Of a stretch of 64,000 nucleotides of DNA, positions 1 to 12,251 are shown piece after piece. A program made the position numbers and the translations under genes. The notes beneath the pieces were generated by a model, which made no database searches, had not been told where the DNA came from, and was given only the letters and a program-made list of their open reading frames with translations. The stretch covers positions 167,196,726-167,260,725 of the forward strand of contig NC_088780.1 in assembly GCF_958450345.1 (NCBI RefSeq), read 5' to 3'. How positions within the stretch are numbered: position 1 is the stretch's first letter; each line of letters opens with the position of its first letter. The stretch comes from Calliphora vicina (Eukaryota > Arthropoda > Insecta > Diptera > Calliphoridae).

Positions 1-720
1 CCTAAAATGTAAGGATCACATGGTTTCTTATAATGATTAACAATAAGAATGTGCCAGAGTTGGGAAACTTTAACCACCCTCAAATGAAATTCAGATGTAA
101 ACTTTCAAAACGACGATACACGTGTCTTTTTTTTGACTCCTCGTAATTTTTTTTGGTGTTGTATAGTGTAATTGATCAGCCTATGAAATGAGTTTTTGAA
201 AGCCTTTCAGGTATTAACTTATGAAATTTGTGGAAAAATCTATTTTATGGGAAAATATTTTTTTTTAAATTTTTGATTTTTTATGTTTCTTTTTAAAGGC
301 TTTTAAAATTATTCCAGAAAAAATAATCCAAGAACTTATTTTGAAAATATGTCAAATATAGAAATTGACACTTTTTTTATTTTCCAACAAAGTTGAATAA
401 CATTGAAAAAATGGATAGTTGGTAAATATCGATTTACCTGGACAAATACAAAGCAAACAGTACAATTTTTGTTTATTCTTTTATTAATAACTAGATCTAT
501 CAATATAATCAAAAATAATGACGATCCGCTATATTGTTTTTGACATATTGTATCTGAAAGCGGACCAAATAACATCAAAATTGTCTGTTTTTTTGAAAAC
601 TGAAAATCAGTCAACTTTAATGGGCTATATCTTCTGAACCAAAAATCTGATTGTAATAAGAATAGCATATTTGATATCGTTGGACAATTTACTGTAGAAT
701 AGGTTTATTCAATATTTTTG
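1..720. other. AT-rich DNA, no gene seen
   Basis: There is no convincing coding frame here. A 110-codon minus frame at 336-668 is hydrophobic and low-complexity with no recognisable motif, and is best read as a chance frame. Long runs of T and A dominate. Confidence 0.6.
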
Positions 721-879
721 ACCTCACTTGTTCTACGGGCGCCACTGTGCGACGGTTGACGCATCGTCTTTACTGTATTAAGAACAGCGAGAGATAATCC
801 TCTCATCTCGTCAGGTCTCTCGTTGAGCTTATTAAGTATGTTGCACGCTCAAAAATGTTTTAGTACTACTACTACATTT

Positions 880-1145
880 TTCAAATTGAAATGATGAAAT
901 TGAGAAAACTACAAATGAAATTGAGAATTTCCATTTTAAATTGAGAAAATTCCAATTGAAATTGAGAATTTCCATTTTAAATTGAGAAAATTCCAAATGA
1001 AATTGAGAAATTCCATTTCAAATTGAGAAAATTCCAAATGAAATTGAGAAATTCAAATTAAAATTTAGAAAATTACAAATAAAATTGGAAAAATTCCAAT
1101 TGAAATTGAGAAAATTCCAAATGAAATTGGGAAAATTCTAAATAA
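880..1145 (+). repeat. Minisatellite of AAATTGAGAAAATTCC units
   Basis: About a dozen imperfect copies of a short unit alternate between two variants (GAGAAAATTCCAAATGAAATT and GAGAATTTCCATTTTAAATT types). It is the left arm of the foldback-like structure; the reverse complement of the unit recurs at about 1541-1612. Confidence 0.75.
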
Positions 1146-1178
1146 AAGCAATTCGTAGGTACCACAGGCATTATTCAA

Positions 1179-1541
1179 ATGGATAGTAGCAGAGGTTCGT
1201 TCACTGCCGAAAGCGCAAACGAATGGGTCAAAAGTGTTGAGCTCTCCAGCAACACTTTTACAACACCTATTGAAATAATTTGGTCCAAAATCAAAAGTAT
1301 TGTGAAGTCAAAGATGAATATACCAACCGTAAATCCTCCTAATATAGGAGAGCAGAGGATTTTATATCTTCAAGAATTATTTAACGATTCCATGTCCTGT
1401 ATAACTACTGAAGATTGCAGTAGAACTATACAACATCTTTCCACCAAAGCGCTTTGGAATTTCAAGATATGCCTGTTGGTCAATAACACTGTGTACATAT
1501 GTTTTTTGTTTAATGTATATTATTTATGTAAAGTAAAATAA
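1179..1541 (+). pseudogene. Possible DDE transposase C-terminal remnant
   Basis: This is a 120-codon open frame. Residues about 29-46 read TPIEIIWSKIKSIVKSKM, close in form to the NPIE-x-x-W-S-x-x-K block around the last catalytic acid of IS630/Tc1/pogo-type DDE transposases. The stretch after it (about residues 60-92: ITTEDCSRTIQH and surroundings) resembles the helical tail of those enzymes, where I/F-T-x-E-x-C/W-x-x-x-I-x-H is common. The first two catalytic aspartates and the DNA-binding half are absent, so it would be an inactive fragment. Its position between inverted repeat arrays fits a mobile element interior. A chance frame cannot be excluded, because the match is by eye only. Confidence 0.35.
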
Positions 1542-1612
1542 AATGTTCTCAATTTAAAATTGAAATTTTCTCAATATCATGTATAATGTTCTCAATTTCA
1601 ATGAAAAATATA

Positions 1613-4600
1613 TTTTGTCAACAATAAACCTTTATAATTATTTGTTTGTTTAGGGAAATTACATCATTTGACTTGTTTTTGCGTCTTGCACTTGTTTAGT
1701 GTAGCTGAGCATATTCATATATTTGTGTTAAGTTTTTAAAACACTGCAGTTCAGTGACCTTACTGACTGTTTGTTTGATTATTTATTTTCAATGTATTTC
1801 CAATCCGTTCTAATAATTTTCCATTAAGTGTTATTGTATTTTTTTTATTAGGGGAATTTAAGTATTGTTTACAGTTGGCAACATACGAGTATTATTCACA
1901 TATGTAGGCTGAAAAATTAATGAAAGGTGTTTATTTATTTATTCGTCACTGCTGTTTGACTTTTAATTAATGTTGTTTTATTATTGTTTTTAAAAACAAG
2001 TGTTTTTCACATGTTTCCCCTGATAATAAATAGTCAATTTATTTAGGTGTGATTTGTGATAAAATTGTACGTTTAGTTTTTATTATTTTGTTGTTTAAAT
2101 ACATAATAAAATAAGTTATCAATGAATTTTTAAATTTATTTTATTGATATAAACAAAATCAAATTGCTCGGTTAAAGTTCATACCAGGAGAATTTCTGAA
2201 AGTACTGTGGAAAGCAAATCGTATATTGTCATGGATCTTTAAGCCAGCTAACTAAAATAGTAACGAAATTGAGTCCTGAGACAAATTAGTAAAAATAAAT
2301 ATTCTTTAACTTTTTATGTTTTTGCTATAATATATTTTAGTTTGCTCTATATATCATGAATTCAAATAATTTTAAACTTGGTTCTTCCGATTTTGACCAT
2401 ATTCAGAAAAAATGTATCCTTCTGATATTTTATTTTATATTTATATTTAAATTTCGTAAAAATTTACGAATTTTTTACGATTTAAATTTTTTAAATATTC
2501 TGCAAATCCCACCATTTTGCCAATAACATCAATACATGTTACCAATAATTAATTATTTAAAATGCAATTAAAAATAAATAAAATATCAATTAAATATAAC
2601 CACAATTATGTTGCATTATTTGCTGTCGATAATTAAATGAAAATAATTTATTTTTGAAGACAAATTTTATACATAAAACCGCAAAACTATTTTTCAGCAC
2701 TTTATCATAGTGTTTGCATTTAGATTCTATATAAAAAGCACAATAGTATTAAGTCAAAATGATAGAAAAAAAAACACACACGCAAGAATTTTCAAGATAG
2801 AAAATAAATTAAATGCAGTTTTAGTAGCTATAAAAGCGAATGAAATAAATGATGATGCTATGAAATTCAAATTTCAATTATTTACACAACTTTGAATAGC
2901 TAGTAGTTGATCTGCTTTCAATGCAATAGTGACTGAAATGCGACACAGTTTAATTTTGCATAAATACGTACACAAATTTACACCAGATAAAGTGGCAAAA
3001 AGGGCGCTCAAAGAAATAGAAAAACATCCTTTGATAAAATGACAACATTAACATTTTATAAAACTCATACTAGTATAAAAAGAAATACATAAAATGAAAA
3101 GAGCGACACCAATAAAATGTAGACACACAAACTTTTAAATGTCATTTAATATCAACAACAACCGAAACAAAAATCTCTTTTTAGTTTTCATTTGTGGTTA
3201 AAGCATCATAATGTGATTTTTTGAACAAAAAAAAAATGGGGGAAAATAAACGAAAATGACACCAAATGTTAACAAATCTTAGTGCTGGTTACATTGGTTG
3301 GTTCACTGAATTGGTTGGTTCACTGGCTTAAATATACCCTGCAGCACATGGAACTGGTTCAGCTTTGACGAAAGCGTTAACAAATAAATTCCCCATTTGC
3401 AACCACTTCAACTAAATAATTTAATCATTAATTTTCAACACATCCCAGCAAAAACATATAGATAAGTTATTAAAATCAAAAAATCCCCCATTTTTAAGTC
3501 ATACATCCAATAATATGTAGTGTAGTCTGGGTTTAAAGATAGATTATTTTATGCATGCAACGCACAGTGGTTTAGAATCTTTTTTTTTTTGGAAATAATT
3601 CGGTATCTTGGGAACTATTGGAGATTAGTCTCCCAGATCTGCTGGGATATTAGAATGCAAAATTATTATACAAAATGCAAAACTCTGCGTAAAGTAGAGT
3701 TGATAACATTTAAAACACTTTCTCTATAAAATGCATAATTAGCATAAAAGTACTTTTTTAAAATGAATAAAAAATAAAGTAAACATTAATGAAACAGTGA
3801 TTTATAGATGTCTCCAGAGAAGATTGTAAAAATACTGAATACATTAAGAGCTAAAACTTATTCCCTAAACAAAATAAACTAGCACGAAGGGGATTTACAA
3901 CTGTACAACATTACCACCTTCAAAACTAAATTATTAAGCGACTCTTTTAAGTGATATTACAATATATTTGCCTGTAACAGAGTTCGATAAAGTCAATTTT
4001 ATATGAGGAAAATCAAAAACTACTATAGTTATATAAGTATGAACTAAGTGTTATAATATACTCTACAAAAAGTTAATTTCAAACTTAATATATTTAAAAA
4101 ACTAACTTTATTTATTTCCCCCAAGCCATTTCAACAAATTCGCTATTTTATACAGACACACGCACACACCTACATTACACATCAACAACTGCAAAAGGAA
4201 GCCTTTCCAAATGATTTCCTATCATGGCTAAATTCAGTGATATGGAAAAATGTTTCAACACTGTATAGTGTTGCTGTTGTTTTCATTGCAAATGAGGCAA
4301 AAACAAGAAATCATTGAGTCAAATTTTTTTTTGTATCGTCATCAAACTTCGGTGATCATTACCAATGCCTTTCTAACATGTGGCAGCCAACAAAAATTTA
4401 AAAAGAAACATTGAAAACCACCACACATCGAATACAATAAATTCATTTTCATGTTACCGCAACACACCTGCACAACACTTAAACCACACACGCTCACACA
4501 TGGACTCATGCACTCATAGATACGTAGCTACAACTACAACAATATTGGCTTGGACTCTTACCACTTGAATGTAGCTAGTCTACGTACATATGTGTATAAA

Positions 4601-4740
4601 GTGAGTGTCTAAATGATAAGGTCACTTATTTTTCGTTCTGTTTATCTGTTTATCTGTAAATAAAAATATTACTGATTGATAGTATTGGATAAAATATCGG
4701 GTAAAATAAATGTTGTTCAGATACGAATTCTTTGCTTTAA
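1613..4740. other. AT-rich, mostly single-copy-looking DNA, no gene
   Basis: No frame longer than about 62 codons occurs, and none has a motif. A mariner-type end relic lies at 3481-3510. A CA-rich stretch at 4440-4510 (repeated ACAC and CTCACACA words) gives a spurious 62-codon frame. Nothing else is supportable. Confidence 0.55.
3481..3510. mobile_element. Solitary mariner terminal repeat relic
   Basis: The words CCCCCATTTTTAAGTCATAC at 3485-3504 match the ends of the mariner copies at 52.1 kb (CCCGCATTTTTTAAGTCATA) and 57.7 kb (reverse complement). No transposase sequence is nearby, so it is a solo end left by deletion. Confidence 0.5.
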
Positions 4741-4744
4741 TTTG

Positions 4745-5585
4745 ATTTTTATACTCTACACCACCATAGTGGGGAGGGTATAATGCGTTTGTGCAGATAT
4801 TTGTAACGCCCAAAACTATTACTCTAACACCCACCTTATATAGTATACCGATCTACTTGTAATCACTTTCTGAGTCGATTAAACGATGCCCTTCCGTCCG
4901 TCTGTCCATGTAAACCTTGTGCGCAAAGTACAGTTCGCAATTTTTAAGATATTTCGATAAAATTTGGTACATATAATTTTTTCGGCCCAAGGACCAGGCC
5001 TATTGAAAATGCCAGAAATCGGGCCGTTATTTCACCTAGCCCCCATACAAATATCATTCCGAAATTGGACTTTATCGGTCATAAATGTTTAATTTATATA
5101 GGTATCTACACAAATTTCGCTCCAAATAAGTTTTATATATACTGAATTCATGTCACCTAATTTTATTGTGATCGGTCCATAATTAGTCATAGCTCCCATA
5201 TAAGGCCCGCTTCTGAAAATCACTTTAACGAGCATAAATCTCTTAAAAATGAAGGTATACACATAAAATTCAACAGAAATAACTTCCATATAGACATAAA
5301 TCACACGATCTAATTTCATGGCGATCGGCCCATAATTAGTCATAGCTCCCATATAAGGCCCGCTTCCGAAAATCACCTTAAAGAGCATAAATCTCTTAAA
5401 AATGCTGGTATAAACATAAAATTAAGCAGAAATAAATCTCATATAGACATAAATCACTCGACCTAATTTCATGGCGATAGGTCTATCATTAGTCATAGCT
5501 TCTATATAAGGCCCTCATCCGAAAATCATTCACAAAAAAAATTATAGTGTAGGGTTTTATATGGTCGGCCTTGACCGAACATACT
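4745..5585. repeat. Interspersed repeat family A, copy 1
   Basis: It runs from a TATACTCTACACCACC-like edge through CTGAGTCGATTAAACGATG and GTCCGTCTGTCCATGTAAAC to an edge reading GTAGGGTTTTATATGGTCGG. The middle (about 5100-5520) has three tandem ~120-170 bp units, each with a form of GATCGGTCCATAATTAGTCATAG. The frames inside it repeat an MGAMTNYGPI peptide only because the unit repeats. The same sequence recurs at 20.5-21.5, 35.5-36.9 and 56.3 kb. The transposon class is not clear to me; no transposase or RT is present. Confidence 0.75.
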
Positions 5586-5974
5586 TTTTTACTTGTTGTC
5601 TGTTCTATTTATAAACGGAAAAATCAAAAATGTGCTTTAAAATTGTAAAATCAGTAAATCTGCAAACATTGCTAGATAATTGTTATTTTAGTATAACTTT
5701 TATTTTTAAAATTTATTTTGTATAATTTGAGACATAATGTGACCTAGAGTTTTGTGTTTGGTTTTAACCGAAACCGTGGTTTTTCAAGGCCTAAAACCTA
5801 AACCGACTATTATTCATCGGTTCTTACTTTTAATCTATTTTCACCAGAAAAATTCAAAATTTAGAAATAAAAAACAAAATTTTTTCATCCAATGATTCAT
5901 CAAATTTCTCTAAAAACAGATCGGTAAAAATATCTTATGATTTCTTTATTTAATTTAAAAAAATAATGCTATTA

Positions 5975-6500
5975 AAAATAGTACTATTAAGTCGCCCTTA
6001 GTGAATTAATACGAATTTAGGATAACATGTCTCTAGTTTCATGTTTATTGATTCATTGTAATGTGAATTATAGCTCATTTGAACACCCGTTAAGTTTGAA
6101 TTTTAAATTTGTATAGGATTTCCTATATTATCAACTGATTTTGTTTCTATAACACTTAATATTTAACCAAGGCGTATTAACAAGGTGAGTGCATAAAATC
6201 AGCTGTTTCTTAATTCGCTGTGGTTTTATGTACACTATATCTCAAACTTTGTTTATGTTTACATTTGTTATTGTAAATAACATAGTAATATTTTAATTCG
6301 CCTTGATTTTGACATTTACCTTACATTTTAACAAAAACAAATTGCCTGTTGTTTTTGCATTGTTGTATTTGTTGCCGGGACGCACTCACCTTGTTAATAC
6401 GCCTTGATATTTAACAAATTATCTCAAAACCGAAATAAAACCGAAACCGATCGGTTTTCAATTTTTTAAAACCGAAATTTGTCGGTTTTTTGGACCGATA
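5975..6500. mobile_element. Fragment related to the 43-kb Helitron, split by a MITE
   Basis: The words TAGTACTATTAAGTC, GAACACCCGTTAAGTTTG, TTTCCTATATTATCAACT and AACCGAAACCGATCGG occur in the same order as in 43.09-43.46 kb, inside the large Helitron. It is therefore a diverged piece of that family. The copy here is interrupted at 6168-6406 by a small TIR element; the 43-kb copy lacks that insert and gives the empty site. Confidence 0.65.
6168..6406. mobile_element. 239-bp MITE with 25-bp perfect TIRs and 9-bp TSD
   Basis: Both ends read CAAGGCGTATTAACAAGGTG (then AGTGC) in opposite orientation. The 9-bp word ATATTTAAC flanks both sides (6159-6167 and 6407-6415). The related sequence near 43.36 kb has a single AGATTTAAT-like word and no insert. 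A 9-bp duplication is typical of Mutator-like elements, so a Mutator-type non-autonomous element is the best guess. No coding sequence. Confidence 0.85.
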
Positions 6501-6731
6501 AAAGATTTGTTCAAACTTGAACATCAAACATTAACTAATTTCATGTATATCAACCAAAAACCTAAAATTTTTTGAAAATTAACGAATTCACTTAATTGTG
6601 AATAAATTCGAAAAGAATCATTCGATATTTATGATAAAGTTTTTTCGATAAAGTAATAAACCTGATAAATTTCTGAAGTTTTAGAATCTAAAATTTAGAT
6701 TTTTCATGAATTTTTTCCCAGAAAGCACCAA

Positions 6732-6994
6732 ACACCCAAAAATTCAAGCACTTGAACATTTTGTTTTAATTTGACTTGAATGCAAATGTAATTATGTTTT
6801 AAACTTGCAAAATATTTGAATAATTAAATATTATTCAAACAAAAACCATATGGCTTGAATTAATGTTTCCTTTTTACTGGAGAATGCTATTGAAATAAAG
6901 TGTAATACAACTGTAATTCAATTGTTTGACTATAACTCAAGCATTGATTTACACTTGCTTTCAGCTTGAATTCCAGTAAAAATGCTTTTGGGTT
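6732..6994. mobile_element. Possible TIR element
   Basis: The left edge CACCCAAAAATTCAAGCACTTG resembles the reverse complement of the right edge, AACCCAAAAGCATTTTTACTGG followed by AATTCAAGC. The interior repeats TTGAAT and CTTGAA words in both orientations. Ends and target duplication are unresolved. Confidence 0.3.
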
Positions 6995-7289
6995 AAAACC
7001 AAGAATTAGCTATTTTGACGTCGAAATAAATTTAGAAATAATTTTTTTAAGCTGCCTAAAAGTATGCTTTAGTTTATAGTTTATGGCATAATAAGAATCT
7101 ACATAGCTGATTCTATATGTGGTCAAAATTTGGTGAAATTCTACTTCCACAAAGTGGGCCAAAAGATCAATTGAAATATTACTTTTGTTCCAGATGCCTA
7201 CTAACACCAAAATTTTATACTCAATTGTGTACTTCGAAATGGCAAAAAAATTATACACTATTGTTTTATTAAGGGGACGTTATATTGAC

Positions 7290-7665
7290 CTACCTAAAAG
7301 GTGTTAAGCATTATTCATAGGAAGTTCATATGTTCTAGAAAGATGTTTATTGAGATCTTAGGTTCATTTTTGTAGTTGACTGTTTCCTTGAATTTTCAAC
7401 GGTTTACTACCTATGGAAAAAAACGAATTTTTTTAAAGTTTTTTGCGATTTTGATTTTGAAGATGAATTTTTTTTGATTTTATATGTTAACAATTTTTGT
7501 TCTTTATGACAAGGGTTACAACTTTGTTAGCAAGATATGAGCCTGAGAAAATGATCACTTTTTTGCAGAAATGACACCGAGGCCTCAAATCTTTGGGGGC
7601 CCCTAAAAAAAAGTACATGACTTTGGGCAAAACTGGGAGACACGGGTCTTTTTTTCTATACTTCT
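7290..7665. repeat. Interspersed repeat family F, copy 1
   Basis: Words such as GATTTTGAAGATGAA, CACCGAGG..CAAATCTTTGGGG and AAGTACATGACTTTGGGCAA are shared in order with 15340-15590. The upstream part (about 7300-7385, AGTTCATATGTTCTAG, GATGTTTATTGAGATCTTAG) occurs in reverse complement at 15170-15250. Confidence 0.75.
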
Positions 7666-10640
7666 GGATAAACAGAGCAAAACTTAAGTAACCTTATGAT
7701 TTCGACACTCACCTTATTTATTTGTAAACACACAAGTTGACTAGAATTTTTAAACACACCTACACACACTTTTAATTCAGCTGATTTTTTTTTTTCATTC
7801 ATTCTCCTCCAACAACTGAAAATAACGATTAAAGGTCCTTTTGTGTGCTGAATGGCTTAAATGGCTTGTTTGGTATTTCTTGTCTTGTTCCCCATGCTGC
7901 TGCTCCTCGGCTGCCTTACCTTTACGGCTTTTTCTTAAAAATTCTGTTTATTTTTTCTCTATAGAAAAAATTTCTAACAGTTGGCAAAAATATTCAATTG
8001 TTTGTTGTTCCTTGATGAGCTGTTAAAAAAGAAATTGTATGAGTGAGTCTGTATGTATGTATTTATGTGTATGAGTGAGTTTGTTTAACTTTTTTTCATG
8101 TCCTTTTGTTGGCATCATTTTACCTTTTCCTCGTACCTTTTTGCCCAGATAACAAATTTTTATGTTGGAAAATTCTTTAATCCTTTTGTACATGAAATTG
8201 AAAAAAAACTTTAGTTTCGTTTGCTTGATAATTCTTGCACAGTTTGTTTTCTTTTTTTTTTCTCTTAAATTATTTTTTCAATTACATTTTATAGTTTTAT
8301 GCTTCACCTTTTTGTGGGTCAGTTTTTGGGTCAAATTAAGTTGATTTTTTCGTTTCCTTTGAAAGTTTGTATTTGGTGTAACCACATTTTTAGTCATGTC
8401 AAGGTGGGCATTGTCAGTTTGTTATGCTGCTTGTGGCTTAGGTTAAGTTAGAAAATTGAATCACTTAATGGAAGTTATTATTAATCTTATTAAAACTTCT
8501 ATTTTTAAAATCCATTGCAGATCCTCTTGAATGTTTTTAAACTAAAAAGATCATTTGATATTTCAGACAAAAATTTGAAAAAAGTAAAATCTTGTTTATT
8601 CTTTTCTAATGTGTTTAGTTTCTCTGAATTTGACCTCAGAATTTCAGAAACCCCGTTTATCACCATATTCGAGACATTATAAAAGCTCAAGTACAGTTTT
8701 TTTTCTTAAATTTTTATGTTGTCTGAAAGTCCTATCTATTGACTTCAAAATAAAGGTTTAATCTCTGTCATATCATATTCCTTCTTTTAGATATATAACT
8801 GCAGCTCAATACTTTAGAAAAGTAAACACTGGTCTCAGGGTTAAAAATCGAAAAATATGTTTACATTTCTGCAATTGATGTAAAAACTATTTACATTTCT
8901 CCACTTGTAGGGTATTTTTTTAACCTTATTTTTTTTATTTTATAACAACTCCTTGGATTTTCTGTTCACTCCCCACCTTCAACATAAATATTAACATTCA
9001 GTCATTACAAATACCTTTAAAACCTTTAACAAATATAATACTCTTGATATATTATTTAACCGAAAAATGTGAAAATCTATTAACAACATTGGTATGTTAT
9101 TTCTAAAGGATTGACCTTTTCCTCAAAAAAATAAATTGAAAAAAGGAACGGTTCACTACTCGGTTTGAATTGTTTGTAAAATTTCCTTTAAATACATTTA
9201 TAGTACAATGGAAAATAAAGGAAGAAATTTTCCTTTGGCTCTTTCTAAAAAAATGGCTGTATGTAAGTATAAAATTAAATTTGTTTGAAGGGCTTTAGAA
9301 TTCTTTGCTTTTCATGGCTTAATAAAGTTCATATTAAAGAAAATTCACGTTTAAACTTATTTATATGGTAAATTTACAAAATTAAATCATATTTACTACA
9401 ACGAATCTTATTAAAAAAGTTAATTGATTAAAAGTTGAAAAAGTTTTCAAGATAAATTGGTTTTCAACAAATAAGTGATTATGAAGAAATACACATCATC
9501 CTAGATTTTAGCGAAGTTTGCCTCACACATACCTTTTAAACTATAAAAAATACAAGTTTAATTGGATTTAATATAAACCATAAATTTGGCTTAGATAATA
9601 ATAACTAGACTTCACAGATTTCCCTACATATCACTCTAATCCATTTGGTTTCCGTTTCCTTTATTTAGTAAGGAAACATTTTTGCTCCTTTTATTAAATC
9701 ATTAATCAATTAAATATAATAAAATTAGTATTAATTTCTATTTCCGCTATCAAATTTCCTATAATCCAATTAAGGACATAAACAGTTGCTGCCACATTTC
9801 TCTGAGATAAAATCTTTTGGTAAATAAATTTGTAAAATTCGACATTGGGTGGACATTAGTGTAGTTATTGTTTGGTACGCCTATATTTGTTTTACCCTTT
9901 TAAAATATTTGTTTTGTAGCTTATTTGTTTGGTCTTTTGTTTGCTTTTGGCAGCAGGAATTCTATTAAAATGACGTATGTTTTTAGTCATATAGTATGTG
10001 TATTTAAGTATGATTGTAGATAATAATATATCCTTGAATGATTAGCAATTTTGTTTGTTTGTTTTTATATAAGTATTTACACAATATAAGTATATGATAC
10101 ATATTTGAATTTATTAATATACAAATATAAATTGGTTCCTACACTAGAGCCCACATTTTAGTTGAAAATGTCGACAACTATTTTTGGATCCTAATACTAA
10201 ATGAAACCATCATACTGTGCAAACATAAATACATTTACGTATATTTAGAACTTATTACATATATATAATATTTATTTATACTAATATTTATTCATATACA
10301 TTAGGATGGCTTTTATATTGGACAATTTCGATTTTCAGTGCAACCAAGTTTCAACCTCAGATATAAATTTAAAATTACAATTAGATTTTAGAAAATAAAC
10401 TACAAACTATCTAAATTTCCTCGAAATCCACCAATTTTATGTCAAAATTTTCCATTTTAAATCCTCATTTAGCATTTACTAGAGTCGAAACATAATCAAC
10501 AAATAAAAATGCTGAAATGGTTTTTGTGGACATACAATAAAAAGTGTATGAAACTTTTTAAATATAAAAAAAATTGCGTTATTTTCACTTTTTGACATTA
10601 TCGCAAAATTGTGTTCAGCGATGAGCCTAATCATTGGCTT
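7666..10640. other. AT-rich DNA, no gene
   Basis: Only short frames (about 60 codons, hydrophobic, rich in F, L, S) are present. A small TATG/GAGT-rich microsatellite lies at about 8041-8080. No transposon edges were recognised. Confidence 0.5.
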
Positions 10641-11280
10641 AACGGTTTTTTAATAATGAAAATGACCGCATATGGAGTGAGACAAGGGTCCCTAATTTCT
10701 CGGAGGTTTTCCTTCCCGGGAAATAATAAAAAAATTTATCCATTCCTGGGAAATTTGAGAAAATTAGGCTAAAAACCAGTAGAAATTTCATATCTAGCGA
10801 ATCAACTATTAAGAACTCTCGGAGTTAGAGCGAGCCCAAAAAATCAAAAATGGTTTATTTTGAGTTACAAAATATTTATTTTAATAGATATCCCACTCGC
10901 ATCCCACTAAGCGACCAAAATGGTATTCAAGGAAAAGACACAAGCTTTCTTGTGAACAACAAAAAATTAAAATTATGGGAAATAAAAACAAAAACATTTA
11001 TTTTGATAGATATCGAATTAGCATCCCACTAAGCGACCAAATAGGTCTTCAAGGGAAATATCTAAGCTTTCTTTTGAAAAAAGGCACATTTTAAAAAAAA
11101 TTAAAAAAAAGTTTTTTATTTTTTAATATGATTTTTCTAAAGATTGAAGATATAGCTATCTAAACTCTTTGGGGCACATTTAAAATCAAAATATGTAATA
11201 AGTTACACGGATGAGAAAAAACACATGTTTGGCCAAAACGTAAAATGTTGACCCCCTCAAACTCCGAGAAAAATTTTAGG
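10640..11280. repeat. Interspersed repeat family C, copy 1
   Basis: Two tandem units (about 10850 and 10985 onward) each contain a form of GATATCCCACTCGCATCCCA followed by CTAAGCGACCAAA and an AAGCTTTCTTTTGA box. The outer edge near 10812 (AACTCTCGGAGTTAGAG) is the inverse of the ACTCAGAGAGTTCTCGACC edge of the 63-kb copy, so the family has inverted outer parts. A CCCGGGAAAT-rich patch precedes it at about 10700-10750. Confidence 0.7.
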
Positions 11281-11282
11281 CA

Positions 11283-11593
11283 ATTTAGGTGGTTAGTTTA
11301 TTAACCACCATTGCGGTTGGGAGACATTCATCCATTATATTATATCCTGTGTGATCACCTGTGTGATCACATTTTGACTAGAGTTCCGAAGGTTTTGCTT
11401 CTCATAATTCTTTTCATCGTTAGATTGAATACAGTAGACACTTTCACCATCCGAAGATATAGCTTCCAACAAAATATCTTCAGGTCATTGAGTACACGTG
11501 TAATCAATACAAAATAACATAACATTATGTAGAGAAATACATTATATAAAACATTTTTTAGTCACAGTGGTTAGTAATCTAACCACTCTATTA
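11283..11593. mobile_element. ~310-bp TIR element (GGTTAG...AACCAC ends)
   Basis: Left edge GGTGGTTAGTTTATTAACCA (then CCATTGCGGTT) and right edge AGTGGTTAGTAATCTAACCA are inverted relatives of each other. A third such end sits at 42617-42656. The interior holds a direct duplication of CTGTGTGATCAC (about 11348-11370). No transposase. Confidence 0.5.
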
Positions 11594-11627
11594 CTTACGT
11601 TATTTATCAAATAGTATAGTAATATAT

Positions 11628-12247
11628 TGTTACATTTTAACCTTTTCAAAACGCTGGTTTATTTCCTTTAAATAAACCGGATACTTTTGATTGCAAATAA
11701 AAGCCTTTTAGTAGTTTAAAATTTGTAACAACTCTTTATTTATTTAAAATGTACAACAACAACAGAATTAAAAAGTCACTCATTGTTTTTTTATACACGT
11801 TTATAAATTCGCAGAAATACAGACACAATTTATAATGTACACGAATTTACTTGAAAAACACAACACACTTTAAGGCACTCAGTTGATGTTTATTCGAAAA
11901 GCGTCTCTGATAAACTCACTCACGACTGCAACCTCTGCCACTATTTATAACACTGCCATCTGCACTCTAGATTGTTCTTTAACTGTCAAAATTCGAATAT
12001 TCTAGATCTTACTAATACATACGCCATCTGTGGTGTACTTTCTACAATGTTCTTTAACTGAATATTCGAAATCGAATACAGCGTTGCCAACTTACGATCA
12101 ATGGTCAACTGAAAGCTTTTATTTAATAATGCCCACAGATACATATGTACAGTTTGTTATTACAGCACTGTTATTTGAATGCATTATGCTACTTTTAAAT
12201 CAGCCCTTAAAATCGTTATATTTGAATTCAAGTACAATTTCGTAACA
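11628..12247 (-). mobile_element. Solo LTR, probably gypsy-type
   Basis: The block starts TGTTAC and ends GTAACA, the usual inverted TG..CA ends of an LTR, and is flanked on both sides by ATAT (11624-11627 and 12248-12251). Read on the minus strand it has a TATAAATAG box (near 11945) and, further on, AATAAATAAA polyadenylation words (near 11740), in the order U3-R-U5. No primer-binding site, gag-pol or second LTR is nearby, so it looks like a solo LTR left by recombination. The last ~100 bp also occurs in opposite orientation at 54081-54179. Confidence 0.6.
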
Positions 12248-12251
12248 ATAT

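Larger units (their letters stand above)
841..1612. mobile_element. Foldback-like element, inverted arrays around a transposase-like frame
   Basis: The left side (about 880-1145) is an array of imperfect ~20-45 bp units built on the words AAATTGAGAAAATTCC and AAATTGAGAATTTCC. The right side (about 1541-1612) carries the same words in reverse complement (TTCTCAATTT, ATTTTCTCAAT). The two arrays therefore face each other as subrepeat-rich inverted ends around the frame at 1179-1541. Foldback elements are known to have terminal inverted repeats made of short tandem units. Exact ends and a target duplication were not resolved. Confidence 0.5.

Noticed and set aside
5089..5388. 99-codon frame with repeated MGAMTNYGPI peptide
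   Set aside because: The peptide repeat comes from the tandem DNA unit of family A; the same unit is full of stops in other copies.
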